From: Diphasiastrum complanatum
Taxonomy: Eukaryota > Streptophyta > Lycopodiopsida > Lycopodiales > Lycopodiaceae
DNA length: 64,000 bases
Direction of reading: 5' to 3'
Assembly: GCA_029204225.1 (NCBI GenBank)
Contig: CM055098.1
Location: forward strand, 18,135,303-18,199,302
Shown: piece by piece, positions 44,089-56,406 of the stretch
Layout: every line of letters begins with the position of its first letter
How positions within the stretch are numbered: position 1 is the first letter of the stretch
The notes under the pieces: generated by a model
Seen by the model: the letters and a program-made list of their open reading frames with translations, nothing else
Database searches by the model: none
Told to the model about the DNA's origin: nothing
Position numbers and translations under genes: made by a program

Positions 44089-46420
44089 GCCTCTAGATTT
44101 TCAATGCATGAATGACTGCAAAAAGTTCCTTCTAATAGGTAGAATACCTAGATTGAGAAAGATCTAGCGTTTTGCTTTCAAACACAACTGGTCTATCATC
44201 TTGGAATAGGACCACACCTACAGCAAAGTCGCGACTAGCATTTGTATCCACCTCGGTTAGGATCGACAATGTGTAAAATTAGAGTCGTACAAAAACAATG
44301 CTTGAGTTCAAAACTCTCATTGATTTTATTAGTCCATGTTATCAATGGATTTCTCGATAGGTAAAAATTCTTTCACCCTCTTAAAAATGTTTGTTAAGGG
44401 AAATGCTATCAAGACATCGTCCATAATGAACATGTGAAAGAATCTCATGAAGCATACAAAATATATCACATCACAAATTATTTGAGGTCATGGCTATTCT
44501 TGTAGCTTACAAACCTTATCATAATCGATCTCAATATCTTGATCTGATATTATATGGCCCAGATATTTGAGTTTAGTTTGAAAAGCTCACATTTCGACTC
44601 ATAGAGATTTTCTTGCCTCAGGAGACCCAAGACAATACATAGATACTCTTCATGCTCCTCAAGGGTCTGACTATAAATTAATATGTTGTCCAAATACACC
44701 ACCACAAACTTTCCTAGATATGGACTAAGAATATTGTCATCATCTACTGGTGCATTCATGAGTCCAAAAGGAAAAACTAAAAGCTCATAATGACCATACC
44801 TGGTTAGCAAAATAGTCTTAGAAGCATCCTCGTTTCTAATTCTTATATGATAGTATTTTGATTTAAGGTCAATCTCGGATAAATACCTAGTTCTATTCAA
44901 ATGATACATTAGATCATCCATCCTAGGTAAGAGATTATTGTTCTTGATGGTCAACTTATTTGATTTTTTAAAATTGCTACACAAATATGTGCCTCCAACC
45001 TTTTTACTAAAAAAGATTGGTGCTCCCCAAGGGAAGCTACTAGGCTAAGAATGTGTAAACATCTCTAGATTCTTGCCTAAGTTTGTTAAAAATCTTACCT
45101 TCAGGTGAATTAACACTTGAGGGATTGATTAGAGACAGATTCAAAGGCATTTGCAGTAAATCAATATTTAGACTCTGTATAGCATGATCATCAATATAGA
45201 TTTCATCTTTAAGAAAACAAAGATAGATTTTATACTCAAAGTCTTTCAAATATTTAATAACTTCTAAAGTAGATACATCAAGATGAAAAGGCTTATCCAG
45301 ATCGCCTACAAGTTCAACAAATGAGCCATTATGCAAAAAGCTTACAATGAGTTATAGAGTCCTTTTTTAAGGACTTATTTTTGGAGTAAAAATTAGTGGA
45401 GTTTAGAAATAGAAAAAGACCCTATAAGGATTGCCACATAGGCTGCTTGAGTTTATAGCTCGAGTAGCCAAATTATATAAAGTTCAAATTTGTTTTGAGC
45501 ATTTAGTGATGCTAAATAAATTAAAGGCAAAGTTTTTCAACTTTGGATGATGTGAGAAGATAATTTTAAAGGAATGGGGCTCCAAGCTCTAGGAGTGCAT
45601 GTGCCCCCCCCCCCCCCCCCCCCCCCTTCATTCTCCCAAGTTTTCTTTAGTCCTTTCGTCTCATCTCGTTGATGAATTAACTTCATTTTAAATTTTTTTT
45701 TTCTATTCCACTTTTTAACGTTGTTTTTGAAAAAATTTGTCCCAAATTTATGGGCAGATTTTTTATGTTACGTAAAAGCACACATGTACTTTTATTACTG
45801 GTCCAAAGAAAGTTCAAAAGATTGAAAAAAAATAAAAAGCAACTTCTTAAAGGGTCTTTTTTTCATTTCCAAACTCCTCTAATGACCACTCTTTTCCTAA
45901 TATTATGTCTATGTTATCTAGATTCATAATATGATAGTCAAGCGATTCAACATAACCTTGAATCTTGAGTGGCAACTGAGAAAAAATTGGTCCCAATCTT
46001 GCCGATCTTCAACATACAAATGGTTACTTGGTGTGATGGCCACCTTGAGTTTCTGCACCAATTTAGAGTTTATAAAATTATGGATTGAACGATCACCAAA
46101 ATGAACAATCACAGCTTGGCGTTCTATGTACCCATTCATGCAGATGATGTCATGGGCGCCAAAAATGGCTATAGTAAAACAACAATTCTCACACCTAGTG
46201 CCATCCTTAAAAGATGAATCAACAAAAGAAATGTTACTTGGCACTTTGAAAGATTTAGAATGCCCACCAATTTTTTGTTATTTTTTTGAGCAATCCTTTG
46301 AAAGATGCGCCTTCTCCATCAGCACGATCTAACTTCACGCACGTTTTTTTGCCCTAAGAACCGGTGTTTGTCTTGTGCTTGCCCTGCTTCTTGAAATTTG
46401 TTTTTCTTACTTTAAGGCCC
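44089..46420 (-). mobile_element. Ty3/gypsy fragment G2, interrupted by element E2
   Basis: Minus-strand gypsy coding remnants. A zinc-knuckle end (AHLSKDCSKK) is near 46290, a retropepsin at 45890-46244 (the active DSG appears as DRS, then INSKLVQKL, and DIILGKEW at the domain end), and a linker at 45040-45336. RT lies at 44550-44984: NNNLLPRMDDLM, RTRYLSEIDLKSKYYHI, FPFGLMNAP, VVYLDNILIYS. The catalytic YLDD is YLDN and much of the fingers is lost, so it is inactive. E2 separates the protease from the linker. No LTR was found. Confidence 0.8.
45391..45884. mobile_element. TIR/foldback element E2 (CATTAG family, 494 bp)
   Basis: The left end AATTAGTGGAGTTT pairs with the right end AAACTCCTCTAATG. 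Both ends resemble E1 and E3, and the left 80 bp match the reverse complement of E1's right end, including GACCCTATAAGGATTGCCAC and a hairpin at 45441-45469 (GGCTGCTTGAG/CTCGAGTAGCC). The right side has TTACGTAA in the place of E1's and E3's TACGTA palindrome. A run of 23 C (45604-45626) lies near the centre, as in E1. It interrupts gypsy fragment G2 and has no coding capacity. Confidence 0.78.
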
Positions 46421-46639
46421 ATCCTTAGACATGGGAGGAGGAGAAAGTACAATTATGCATTCATGGGAGAGGAAGTGGAGGGAAAATGACAATTTCCTCC
46501 TTTGAGGTTGTGAGAATCCAATAAATGTAAATTTTTTTGTGTTTTGTAGGTGGCTTGAAGAATGATGGTGGAGAGTTGTATCCCACAAGCATGTACTTGC
46601 TGCGGGTACAACCTTTGGTACCTTAAAGTTCCTTAAATT

Positions 46640-46830
46640 TGAAAAGGTTAACTTATTAACTTTTTAAAAGTTAGAGTTTACATAACTCTAAAACTCAAGT
46701 TATCATAAGCTTTAAAACTTATGTAACTTGTACAATATTTCAAAACTTTAAAAGTTAATGATAGTTTTAACAAGTTGCAAACTGAAAGTTTGAGCAAATG
46801 ACATGTTGTAAATTGAAAGTACTGTTATGA
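46640..46830. repeat. AT-rich stretch of clustered AACTTT/AAAGTT short palindromes
   Basis: AACTTTTTAAAAGTT, AACTTTAAAAGTT-like and CTTTAAAACTT-type motifs recur within 190 bp, able to form several alternative hairpins. No ORF. From here to about 48000 there is no gene that I recognise. Confidence 0.45.
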
Positions 46831-48059
46831 ATAAAATAAATGTGAGGGAAGGTGATTTCACTACAAAGTATATGGTCAATATTCAACTTCCTTCTACACA
46901 CAAAGAATGTTGGGACTACTTCCTTCACAAGTATCTCATATGATTCTAGGACTATCTCTTATATTGACAACCAATCTTAACAAGATTTTACATGGGGCTA
47001 GGAATGTCATTAGAGTAATCTCTCAATGATGATGTGATAATAAGCTACCTTGAGTCAAACTTTTCTCTTTTGATTCAAGTGATATTCTCTAGTTTTTTCT
47101 TAATCTCAAGAGAGGGATTTGTATAGAGTTCGTACAATTATCAATGCACTAGCCTCACACATAACCATACAACAAGACATGCATGCGGTCTTCCAATTGA
47201 GATGATGTCATCTCATTCATTACCTTAGTCTCATAGTACTCTCATGCAAGACCATGTATTGTCTCCTCAATAAAACATTGGCCATATCACCTATATCACA
47301 TGCTTTTAGTAGTGTACGGATAATCTTCTAATCCTTCTAAAAAATAATCAAAATGCATACATCTCTGGATCTACGATATTCAAATATAGGTAGAATGCAA
47401 ATTTTGGGGATTCTTAAGATCTCTCCTAATCATGAGGCTCCAAGGACATAGAGTATTTGTTGTGATACATCATTTTCAGTCCAATCAATATCATGAAATT
47501 CGGGTATTGTGATATTGTGATATGTGGCAACATAGGGAATATTAGGCCTCATAGGGAGGTTAGGACAAAACCTACTTAGCATTTTTGGGATTAAAAAACC
47601 ATGGTTCTATAAAGTGGTAAATCTAATTATTGATACTTTGTGATCTATGCCTCATACGATCTCCTCAAAGACACCTTTCAATGATGCTCTCATACATTTA
47701 GGGATATGTAAGATTCTTACTCCCTAGAACTAAAACTCAGCCCATCAATGAAAATGGAAATCATGCATATGGGTGTTCGACGGAGTCCATGATAGTGTGT
47801 TCCAACTATCATAGGGTTAGTCCTCACTCTTATGTTCCAAGGAGGCCGAGGTTGATTGCATTTGAATGACTTAAGGAGACATTCAAATCATGTACCAACC
47901 AAACTATGGTTATTACACACTTTCCTCTCTCAACAATGCTCTCGTCACTCATTGTGATTGAAAGTGTCGTGATGTTCTTACGCGGCAAAGTGTCATCGTG
48001 GTGGTGAGATTTACCGGTGAAGCCAACTACTTGGGATGCGTTTGCGGAAGTTTTCAAAA

Positions 48060-48765
48060 AATCTTTCATAGTAGCTGATGACGTGGACTACTACCTAAAG
48101 TTCGTGAACTGCAAGATGGGTACAAATAGTTTAGACTCTTATATCCAGTAAATTATGGACCTATGGAATAGAGTTCCATCATTCGATGCGAAGTTGGCAT
48201 TATGGCAGTTTGTCCTAGGTTTGCCAGCCAACTATCAGAACGAATGTAGACAAAATGTGCTTCAAAGCCTCGAGGATGCGTTTCGGATTGTGAAAGCATA
48301 TGATTCCATAGTGGTGGCATCCCGGAAGCAATTTGCGCAAATTTCAACCACTTTGAAAACCAAGAAGGGTAAGAAGCGCGTTCCAAACCAAGAAAATATT
48401 TTGACGAATTAGATCAACTAGCATCGGAACCCAGGAAGCCGAAGAGAAAGAGATTTAAGAAATCTATGTCTTGGGAAAAGGCTAAAAGAGAGAACTTATG
48501 TTTTGTCTATAAGAAGCCTGGACATATGATGAAATTTTGTCCATAAAGGAAGAAAGGGTCTGCTCACATGATTGAAATCCCAAGAGGCAATGGTAAGACT
48601 TTGGAAATTAACTGGATGGCTTGTGAGTGTGAATGTTCTTTTAGTACTACTTCTTTCTTGCCTAATGAACTTTTCTGTTTAATTGGCATAGTTAAAGATC
48701 AAGAAGTAAGTATTTTATTGGACAATGGTTCAACTTATAATTTTATTGAATCTTGTCTTGTGTAG
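48060..48765 (+). pseudogene. Gypsy gag, zinc knuckle and protease (G3)
   Basis: Gag carries FIVADDVDYYLKFVNCKMGT, a TAA, then MDLWNRVPSFDAKLALWQFV and LPANYQNECRQNVLQSLEDA. After a frameshift comes a one-Cys-short zinc knuckle (NLCFVYKKPGHMMKFCP, where Cys-2 is Tyr), and then the retropepsin start ILLDNGSTYNFIESCLV, in which the catalytic DSG reads DNG. The protein cannot be functional. Confidence 0.8.
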
Positions 48766-48839
48766 AAACTCAGTTTGGAAACTTAAGCCAGCAATCATAG
48801 ATATAAAGTTTATGTAGCTTCAGGAGCAGAGTTGGAGAC

Positions 48840-50020
48840 TTGGAACGTAGAAGTCCCGAATCTGAATCACATGTTGTTAAATGCAAGCTCTGTCAACTAG
48901 CAAAGGCTGAATGCCATAAGGCTGGTGGTTTGTTGCATCCGTTAGATATCCCAGATAAGAAATGGGAAAACATATCTATGGATTTTGTAGTTGGACTTCC
49001 AAAGACCCAATGGCAAAATGATTCTATTTGGGTTGTTGTGGGTCGGTTAACTAAGTTAGCTACATTCATACCAGTCAAGTCAACTATAAAGGCTTCTGAT
49101 TTAGCCCAGATCTTTGTTGAAAGATTATTTCGGTTGTATGGTCTGCCAAGTGACGTTGTTAGTGATAGAGATCCTAAGTTCACAGGTCACTTTTGGTAAG
49201 CAGTATTCCATAAACTGAAACGTCTTTGAGTTTGAGTTCTTCTGATCATCCTGAATCAGATGGCCAGATAGAAAGGACTAATCAAACTATGGAAGATATT
49301 TTGAGGACGTATGTTTCTCACATACAATCTCATTGGGAAGATTATCTCCCACTGGTTGAGTTTGCATATAATAGTAGAAAACAACATGCTACAAGTTATA
49401 GTCCTTTTATGCTTATGTACGGTTTTCAACCTAGATCTCCAGTAAATGTTGAGACGAAGTCTGTTAAGATCCAGAAGGTTGCTGATTTTTTGCATGATAT
49501 GCAAGAAATGTTGCAAGTGGCTAAGGATAGTATCCGTAGTGCTCAAGATAGAGCTAAACACTATACCGATCTTAAGAGATCTCCAAGAGATTTCAAAGTT
49601 GATGATTGGGTATATCTTAGGATTCCAAAAGATTCTAAGACGTTATGTACATGAAAGCATTGTAAGCTGTCTAACCATTATTATGGACCCTTCAAGATTG
49701 TAAGTAGAATTGGTTCTTTGGCGTATGAACTCGATCTTCAAGGAAAATTGACTGCACACCCAATGTTTCATGTAAGTCATTTGAAACTAATTTTACATGA
49801 TGGTGATACAGTTGGATTGGATGAGGATTTATCCCATTTGGAAGATTTGTCGCTTAGTGTACCTTTGGAGCCTGAGAAAGTGCTTAGAACCATAGATAAA
49901 CAATTGAGAAATTGTTCTATCTCTGAGTGCTTAATTCGGTGGAAGGGTCGTATTGAGGATGATGATTTGTGGGAGAGAGTTGATACCATAAAGAAGAATT
50001 TCTCGAATTTTAGTTTCTAA
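48840..50020 (+). pseudogene. Gypsy integrase and chromodomain-like tail (G3)
   Basis: An HHCC end (KCKLCQLAKAECHKAGG) leads into the integrase core with ISMDFVVGLPKTQ, VVVGRLTKLATFIPVK (the usual VDRLTK is VGRLTK), VVSDRDPKFTGHFW, then after a frameshift SSDHPESDGQIERTNQTMED. The catalytic D-D-E set is mostly preserved. Next come RSPRDFKVDDWVYLRI, HYYGPFKIVSRIGSLAYELD, HPMFHVSHLK and a chromo-type end, LIRWKGRIEDDDLWE. Interrupted by a stop or frameshift near 49650. Confidence 0.87.
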
Positions 50021-50048
50021 GGATAGAAACAATTTAAGGAGGGAAGAA

Positions 50049-50590
50049 TGTTATGTCCATGACCAGTACATAGGATACAGTATACTCCTAGTCTTGGATA
50101 CACGGTACTCTAGTGAAACAAGCTATTAGTTATGCCACGTCATACTGGACGTGACCCGAAAGTAACTAATATACTTGTGAGACCCAGAACACACTAAGTG
50201 GAGTTTAGACAAGGTAATGAGATAGTGTATGCATGTGTAGAGTTATCAATAGCAATTCTATGAATAGTTGGTCCATGCATATGACTCTATTCTAAATGAA
50301 TCTATGTATAGGGAACATAGGGCTATGCATGGCTATGTGCCTAGGATGCATTAGGCTCTATATAAGAGGACCAAACTCCCCCTACTCCTCATCGTGGAGG
50401 CTTGATTTGTTGTCAGGCCCTCACTCTACATTCATGTTCCTTGTTCCTTGGCTTGGGGTTGAGGCTTCTAGAGATTGATTGGATGCTTCTACTTGGTTGG
50501 GTGGTTTCTCCACAGTGTGTTATCCTTTTGTGTTTAGGATTTGTAAGCAAGATCTAAGGAGCTTCTCTTATAGAGAGTCATACTACATTT
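50049..50590 (+). repeat. 3' LTR of gypsy element G3
   Basis: Starts TGTTATGTCCATGACC directly after the purine tract GGAGGGAAGAA. A TATA-like TATATAAG at 50359-50366 would be the LTR promoter, followed by pyrimidine-rich DNA. The 3' edge near 50590 is uncertain because there is no second LTR to compare. Confidence 0.65.
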
Positions 50591-50835
50591 TTTTTTAACA
50601 TCTATTTCAAATTGAGACAAGCTACATTATGTAGAAGCATGATATCATGGTGTCTATTGGTCTACATGGCAACACATTGAATGAAAAGAAAAAACACTTT
50701 TTTCAAAAGTACTATTTGGGCATAAAATTTACTTAATGCTTACCCCTTTTTGGATCCAACTATGTAAGGGTCCATTCCCATGTATTCTATGTTCTCCAAC
50801 TTTATCTATGCAATACTAGAGTTGAGTTCCTTCCT

Positions 50836-50837
<2 letters not shown>

Positions 50838-50922
<85 letters not shown>
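50838..50922. repeat. Compound (GT)n(GA)n microsatellite
   Basis: About 30 bp of GT units pass straight into about 55 bp of GA units, 66 bp before the left end of element E4. Confidence 0.97.
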
Positions 50923-50925
<3 letters not shown>

Positions 50926-51371
50926 GGCTTGCATCATCTCTTATGTTGCTTGCTTTTCTATTATAAATGTAGGATTCCCTGTGTTAGCCATTAGGGCCCT
51001 TTTTGGACTCAAAAGGGCCTCCACTAATCTTGATTAGTGTTAATGGATGCATGTATCTATAAAAATATGAAAATCGAGTAGGAATGGTCCATATGACATG
51101 GCAAATCCAATGGTGCAGATTAAATCAAGTGTGAGCCCAAAAAGTACACCTCTAATATTAACCCTTCATGGATACACTTGAAAGTGCCTAGTAATCAACA
51201 ATAACTACACACACAATACCTAGGAGCCAACAACAACTACACAAACACTACCTACTATCATATAGACTACTTCTAAGAGCTTGCTTAGCTATTTATCAAA
51301 CCATATGCTTAGTTAACTTACAGGCACACATGTGACAAAACAAACAAACGAGAACATATCTAGGAGACCAA

Positions 51372-52290
51372 GTGAAAGGGCCCTTGGTTGCACCTTATCG
51401 CAACTTTAAAATTCACAAAAAAAGATCTTTTTTTTTTGCCTAAATGTTTTTTTTGGGCTTCTGATGAAGTGAAACAGCCAAAAATCGCGATTTCAGGTGA
51501 GAAAAAAAAAATTTGCTCTCCTAGATATGTTTTCATTTTTCCAACAAAAATCATGAATTTAGTTTGTTTGACCTCATCGAAATCTAAAAGATGTGTTTAG
51601 AAGTCAATTTGCTTTTCTCTGTTTACAAATGAAAACATATTCAGGTCCGAGAGTTTAAAATCTATTGTTGATATAAAAGTTATTAAAAAAACAATGATGA
51701 AGAGGAAAAGAAAGAGAGTACCGATGAAGAATATTGATGACTTATCTACACATAGCGGCAATCAGAAAAAAAGAATTCGAGCATTCAAGTATATTGTCAT
51801 ATAAACCGTTTATTTGATTTGTATATGTTATTTAAGTTTGATTTGCACTTGATAACATGGATTATTTATTTATTAAACATAATTTGAGTTTCATATATTT
51901 GTTGCACATCATGTTTGGTGGCAAAGAACTGTTTAACAGATCATTCATGCATTGGATCATCTTTAAGTCATGTTTTACCAAGAAAGTCAACAAAGGAAAT
52001 GATGAAAAATACTCGGTTTGAAAAAATGAAAAATGAAATTGCAGAGACTTGATAAGGCGTGACCAAGGGCCCTTTGACTTGGTCAAAGGGCCTATGGTCA
52101 CACTTAACCATAATTTAAATTTGTTTTGCTCCTAAATGTTTTTTTGGCCTTTTGATGAAGTGAACGGCCAAAAATTGCACTTTCGAATGAAAAAAAATCA
52201 AAATATAGCCTCCTAGATACATTTTTGTTTTTGTTTTTTTTTTTGGCATGATTTTCATCTTTGAGAAGGCCTGATTTCTATGCCTTACTA
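51372..52290. repeat. Pair of about 210-bp direct repeats inside E4
   Basis: 51372-51600 and 52085-52290 share, in order, GGGCC..., CCTAAATGTTTTTTT, TTTTGATGAAGTGAA-like and GGCCAAAAAT, then CTCCTAGATA followed by T-rich DNA. They are diverged and separated by about 480 bp of AT-rich sequence with no coding signal. Confidence 0.7.
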
Positions 52291-52708
52291 TGATTTTGGA
52301 GAGAGAAAAAATCATTTTCAAATGGCCTAAATTAGCGATTTCACATAAAAAGTGAAACTTTAGTTTCCTTGGACCAATTCAGAGGTCTCAATTAAGTTAT
52401 GACATGATATCCATCTAAAAAGATAAATTATTTGGTATGTGAAAGGCTAATGAAAGTGATGTAGTCTTAGTTTGAATACGAAGGGGATGCAAAAGTGGAT
52501 TGAATAAAATTCATAAGCAATTTTCAAATTTGAAATGGGCCATTAAATGAGCTTTCTAAGTGCTATGTTCCACCTAGAGCTCTAGTTGTTGTCTTATTGA
52601 AACCAAGGCAATGAATATCCTAGTCTTGCCTTATAAAGTACCTACAAAAGTCTATGGATGATGGGACCTACATTTAGCCCTTAACTCTTGCTCACCCTAT
52701 GTGGTAAC

Positions 52709-53358
52709 TATGAAAGATATCAGATCCTTAAGATCCAATCTACTTGAATGATCTTTGGTTAGAAAGAGAAATACACTACCAATTTCACCAATGTAGAAAA
52801 ATCAGCATCTACACACAATTTGAGATGAAAACACTAATAGAACTTGATCAAACTTGAATGAAATGATTATGTACTGTTGCTGTCCGTACAAAACCAGCAA
52901 GCTACTGTATTTTACATGTGTGGATCCAAAAATAGCAAATATAGATCATTCTACACATAGAATTGCAAGCAATCACCAAGATAGTGCACCAATGGATAGT
53001 AGAACCCAAGAGAACCATGTATAAGCATGAAATGAGATAGAGAAGAGAGAAGATGACTCTCTCCACGAGTCACATCCTTATATAGCAGGTCCAAACCCTA
53101 TTTGGCCACTTGGCTTTCCCACCAAAATGCTAACCCTACCAATTTTGGGTCTAGATTCAATGTACCCAACTTATTCAAATTGAATCTACTCAAACTCGCA
53201 TTCTATCTTTCCCACACTGTCAAAAAGCGTTTATTCAAATGAAATTTAGACTAATGAACTTTGAAAAGTCAACCTCTAAGTCTAAAACAAGTTTTGGCCT
53301 CAATATGCCAAATATGAAAATATTGCAAAATGTGATGAAACTAGTTGAATCTTTCACA
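52709..53358 (-). repeat. 3' LTR of copia element C
   Basis: Same length as its partner, about 97% alike by eye. The outer end reads TATGAAAGAT on the plus strand, against TGTAAAAGAT in the partner, so the canonical terminal dinucleotide is mutated here. It adjoins GTAAC, the target duplication. Confidence 0.9.
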
Positions 53359-53944
53359 CTCCCTCTTCAACTAGTTTTAGCATAGACTTTGATAATACTC
53401 CAAGTGAAGTCCTATGCTTCATGAACACGTCTTTTCCCAATGCTTTGGTGAAGATATCAGCTACACACTCCCTTGAAGACACATGTTGAAGCTCCACCTC
53501 CTTTGCAATGACTCGCTCTCTCACAAAATGATATTGTATCTCAATATGCTTGCTCCTAGCATGAAAGATAGGATTGGATGCCATTATTTGGGCTGATTGA
53601 TTGTCACAAAAGATGATTGGGCTCTCTGAAAAATCTAGCAAGTGAAGGTCCTTGATCATCCTTTTGATTCATACCATCTCCTTTGTGCAATGTGTAAGAG
53701 CTTTGTACTCGGCCTCACTAGATGACAATGAGATAGTGGCTTGTTTTTTTGACATCCATGATATAGCTCCATCACCTATGAAAATACAATAAGAACTAAT
53801 GGATTTTCTATCCATTACATCTCCAGCATAGTCCGAATCTGAATATCCAAAAAGATTAGGTGATGATCCCTCATACAATATGTCAAAATCTCGAGTTCCA
53901 ATGATGTACCTCAAAACTCGCTTTCCTAGCTTCCAATGCTCCTA
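53359..53944 (-). pseudogene. Copia RNase H of element C
   Basis: After the foreign segment the copia sequence resumes abruptly at the WKLGKRVLRYIIGTRDF-equivalent (53944). It continues with GYSDSDYAGDVMDRKS, SWMSKKQATISLSSSEAEYK, SPIIFCDNQSAQIMASNP, ARSKHIEIQYHFVRERV and SSRECVADIFTKALGKD to a stop just inside the LTR. RNase H is thus nearly complete, with one frame break near 53665. Its acidic residues (D in SDSDYAGD, E in SSSEAEYK, D in FCDNQSA) are all present. Confidence 0.87.
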
Positions 53945-54201
53945 GCATAGTTTTTGCCAATAGAACTTTGATCCATCATAAGAATGATCTTCTTCCTAAG
54001 AGTAGATCTCCTTTTAATAATCATGTAATGCTCAAAATAGAAACAACCATAATTGATATAGAAAATAGTGTCCACTTGGGATGCTTCACTATTTCTTACA
54101 TCAATTTTACATGTAAAAATGTGACTAGAACATGAAGAATCAAATAGAATGTAAATGAAATGGTTCCACCATGCTTCCAACTCTGAACTCTCTGGAAAAA
54201 T

Positions 54202-55104
54202 TCAGCAAACAAACAATAAATGTGAGTGATTAACTTTTTCTTGCATGTCTTCTCCTCCTTTGTCCTTTGTTGCCTTGTATCCACCATGATACTCCATGAA
54301 TGAGCCTCCATCTTCATCTTGCCACAAGAAACCATCAAACATTGGAAATCCATGAGTAGGTGAGTACATAAATGATGCAAATCCAGCACCACATGACTCC
54401 ATAAACCAAGCAGTTTGCACTAGTCCATCTTCAAGATCTACTTGACACAAGAAAATGACTATGAATTCACCAAAAATTGACAATCTCCAAGTATTGGCAC
54501 CAAGTAGCTCAGCACTTGAGAACTTAGCCATGGATGAGTGACATAATGAACCTCCAATAGCTTCATTTCCATCAGAAAAATCAGCCAAGAATGCTACTAC
54601 AAATCCAACATCAAAACAATGCTCACCAATGTAGCTAGTTCTACCATATCTTGAAAATCTACACACATCCACATGAAATTGCTCAAACATGAGATAGAAC
54701 AAGTAAAGTAAACTTAAATAACACTTCCTTGCTGCTACTTTGACCTTACTTGAGTCTTTAATATGCTGCAAAAATAGATCCATAACACCTTTGCTAATTA
54801 CCTCTCCTTTGATGCTCTTGACTACCTCCAAATTGCCAACTTCCCTTTTGACTAGTTGAAGCGCTTTGAGATCAACCTCTTGATCTTCAACTTGACCATC
54901 AAAGTCATTGAACAAAATTTGTTTTCCAGATCCATTACTTGCTTTTACAGCAAGATAACATCCATCCACTTGCATAGCTCCATGTACACAAGAAGATCTT
55001 CCAAAAGATGTTCCACTCTTCATAAGAGATCGATACTCAAGATCCATTGCTTGGATCCACTCCTCTTCTTTCCTTGCTTGATCTACACTTGTAGGATCAT
55101 CCAA
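54202..55104 (-). CDS. Unrecognised 300-codon ORF in place of copia reverse transcriptase (element C)
   Basis: In the gag-integrase frame. The first 25 codons are ordinary copia (KEEEWIQAMDLEYRSLMKSG). The RT motifs expected next (KAIGCKWIF, KARLVAKG, YVDD) do not appear. Instead there is SSCVHGAMQVDGCYLAV, FNDFDGQVEDQEVDLKALQ, a hydrophobic stretch YLSLLYLFYLMFEQF, YIGEHCFDVGFVVAFLADF, IFGEFIVIFLCQVDLEDGL and GGSFMEYHGGYKATKDKGGE, ending LLFVC. I recognise no domain. Hydrophobic stretches might be membrane segments. The same segment, more decayed, is in element A. It may be captured host sequence translated as the C-terminus of the polyprotein. Confidence 0.6.
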   Translation of the reverse strand: MDDPTSVDQARKEEEWIQAMDLEYRSLMKSGTSFGRSSCVHGAMQVDGCYLAVKASNGSGKQILFNDFDGQVEDQEVDLKALQLVKREVGNLEVVKSIKGEVISKGVMDLFLQHIKDSSKVKVAARKCYLSLLYLFYLMFEQFHVDVCRFSRYGRTSYIGEHCFDVGFVVAFLADFSDGNEAIGGSLCHSSMAKFSSAELLGANTWRLSIFGEFIVIFLCQVDLEDGLVQTAWFMESCGAGFASFMYSPTHGFPMFDGFLWQDEDGGSFMEYHGGYKATKDKGGEDMQEKVNHSHLLFVC

Positions 55105-55122
55105 AGAGGTTAGGAAAGCAAC

Positions 55123-56400
55123 CTAATTTCTAGAAAGTACTTGCTTACCCTTTTGATCATATGTGAGCCTTGAAGGTACTTGTCTTTCTCTTGATGTTCT
55201 CCTTGGCTTTTGACTTGATGAAGGTCCATCATCACCACCATCCAAAGTAGGATCCTTATCATAAACATCAAGAATGTTAGATCCATCTACTTTACCATCA
55301 ATCATGCTTGAAGACACCTTTGGAATGTTTCCCTCATAAAAAATGACATCTCTACCAACAATCACTTTGTTAGTAGAAGGAATGTAAACCTTGTAGGCTT
55401 TACTCACCTCACTATATCCAACAAAAATACCTCTTCTTGAAGATGGATCCTCCTTGGTCCTATCATTAAGAGTAATGTTGACATAGCATGTGCATCCAAA
55501 GGTTCTTAGAAAGTTGACACTCGGCCTCCTCTTGAATAGCATCTCAAAAGGTGTCCTTCCATCCAAAATAGCACTTGGCCACCTATTGCACAAGAAATTG
55601 GCACACAACAAAGCATGATCCCAAAATGGTTTGTCAAGATTAGCACTTAACCTCATAGCTTTAGCACTTTCACATAAAGTTCTATTCTTCCTTTCAGCCA
55701 CTCCATTTTGTTGTGGGGTCCTTGATGTTGTATACTCCCTCTTGATCCCATGCTCATCACAAAAGGCCTTGAACTTGTTAGATATGTACTCACCACCATT
55801 GTCACCTCTCAAGCACTTGATCTTTGTGGAAAATTAGTTCTCCCTTGCATTCTTGAACTTGACAAAGACATCATACACTTCATCCTTGCTCTTTAGTAGA
55901 TAGATCCAACAAAATCTACTAAAATCATCAATGAATGTTACATACATCTTAGCTCCACTATTGCTAATTGTAGTAAATCCATGAATATCCGAATGTACAA
56001 GTTGAAAAGGCTTTGTAGATCTAGAAATAGATCTAGTATAAGGTAGTCTATGTGACTTAGACAAAGCACAAGACTCACAAACATGCTTGTCATTACTTAA
56101 GGAACTTGGAAGAATCACAACCTTCTTCCTTGCCATTACCTCCAATGACTTGAAGTTGAGGTGTCCCATCCTTTTGTACCAAACCTCTTGAATAGAAATT
56201 TGCTCCCTTGCAACACATCCAACTTGGTTAGCAATAACACAAACATCAAGTTTGAATAACTTTCCTTGTCTTTTACCTTTTCCAATCAAGACATCCTTCC
56301 TTTTGATCAAACAAGCGTCTCCATCAAACTCCACCTTGAGGCCCTTACTTAGCATTTGACTCACACTAAGCAAATTCTTGGTAATAGATGGAATAAACAA
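55123..56400 (-). pseudogene. Copia GAG-pre-integrase and integrase (element C)
   Basis: Same frame as gag, and in the family one polyprotein. HHCC region with WYKRMGHLNFKSLE and CESCALSKSHRLPY. Core with FIDDFSRFCWIYLLKSKDEV, GDNGGEYISNKFKAF and PQQNGVAERKNRT (D, D, E). C-terminal part with RRGIFVGYSEVSKAYKVYIP and VGRDVIFYEGNIPK. An in-frame TAA at 55834-55836 (CAA in element A) and a TAG at 55123-55125 break it. Otherwise the reading frame is undisturbed over more than 1.2 kb. Confidence 0.9.
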
Positions 56401-56406
56401 GACATC

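Larger units (their letters stand above)
48010..50590 (+). mobile_element. Ty3/gypsy deletion derivative G3 with 3' LTR
   Basis: Plus-strand element with gag (48060-48410), zinc knuckle and protease (48490-48765), then a direct jump to integrase (48840-49200, 49226-49650) and a chromodomain-like tail (49660-50020), purine tract (about 50036-50047) and LTR from 50049. RT and RNase H are absent. It is non-autonomous. The 5' LTR was not identified. Confidence 0.83.

Noticed and set aside
46860-48000. Possible gene between G2 and G3
   Set aside because: Only short ORFs with no recognisable motif. The minus ORF at 47830-48069 lies opposite the likely gag leader of G3.
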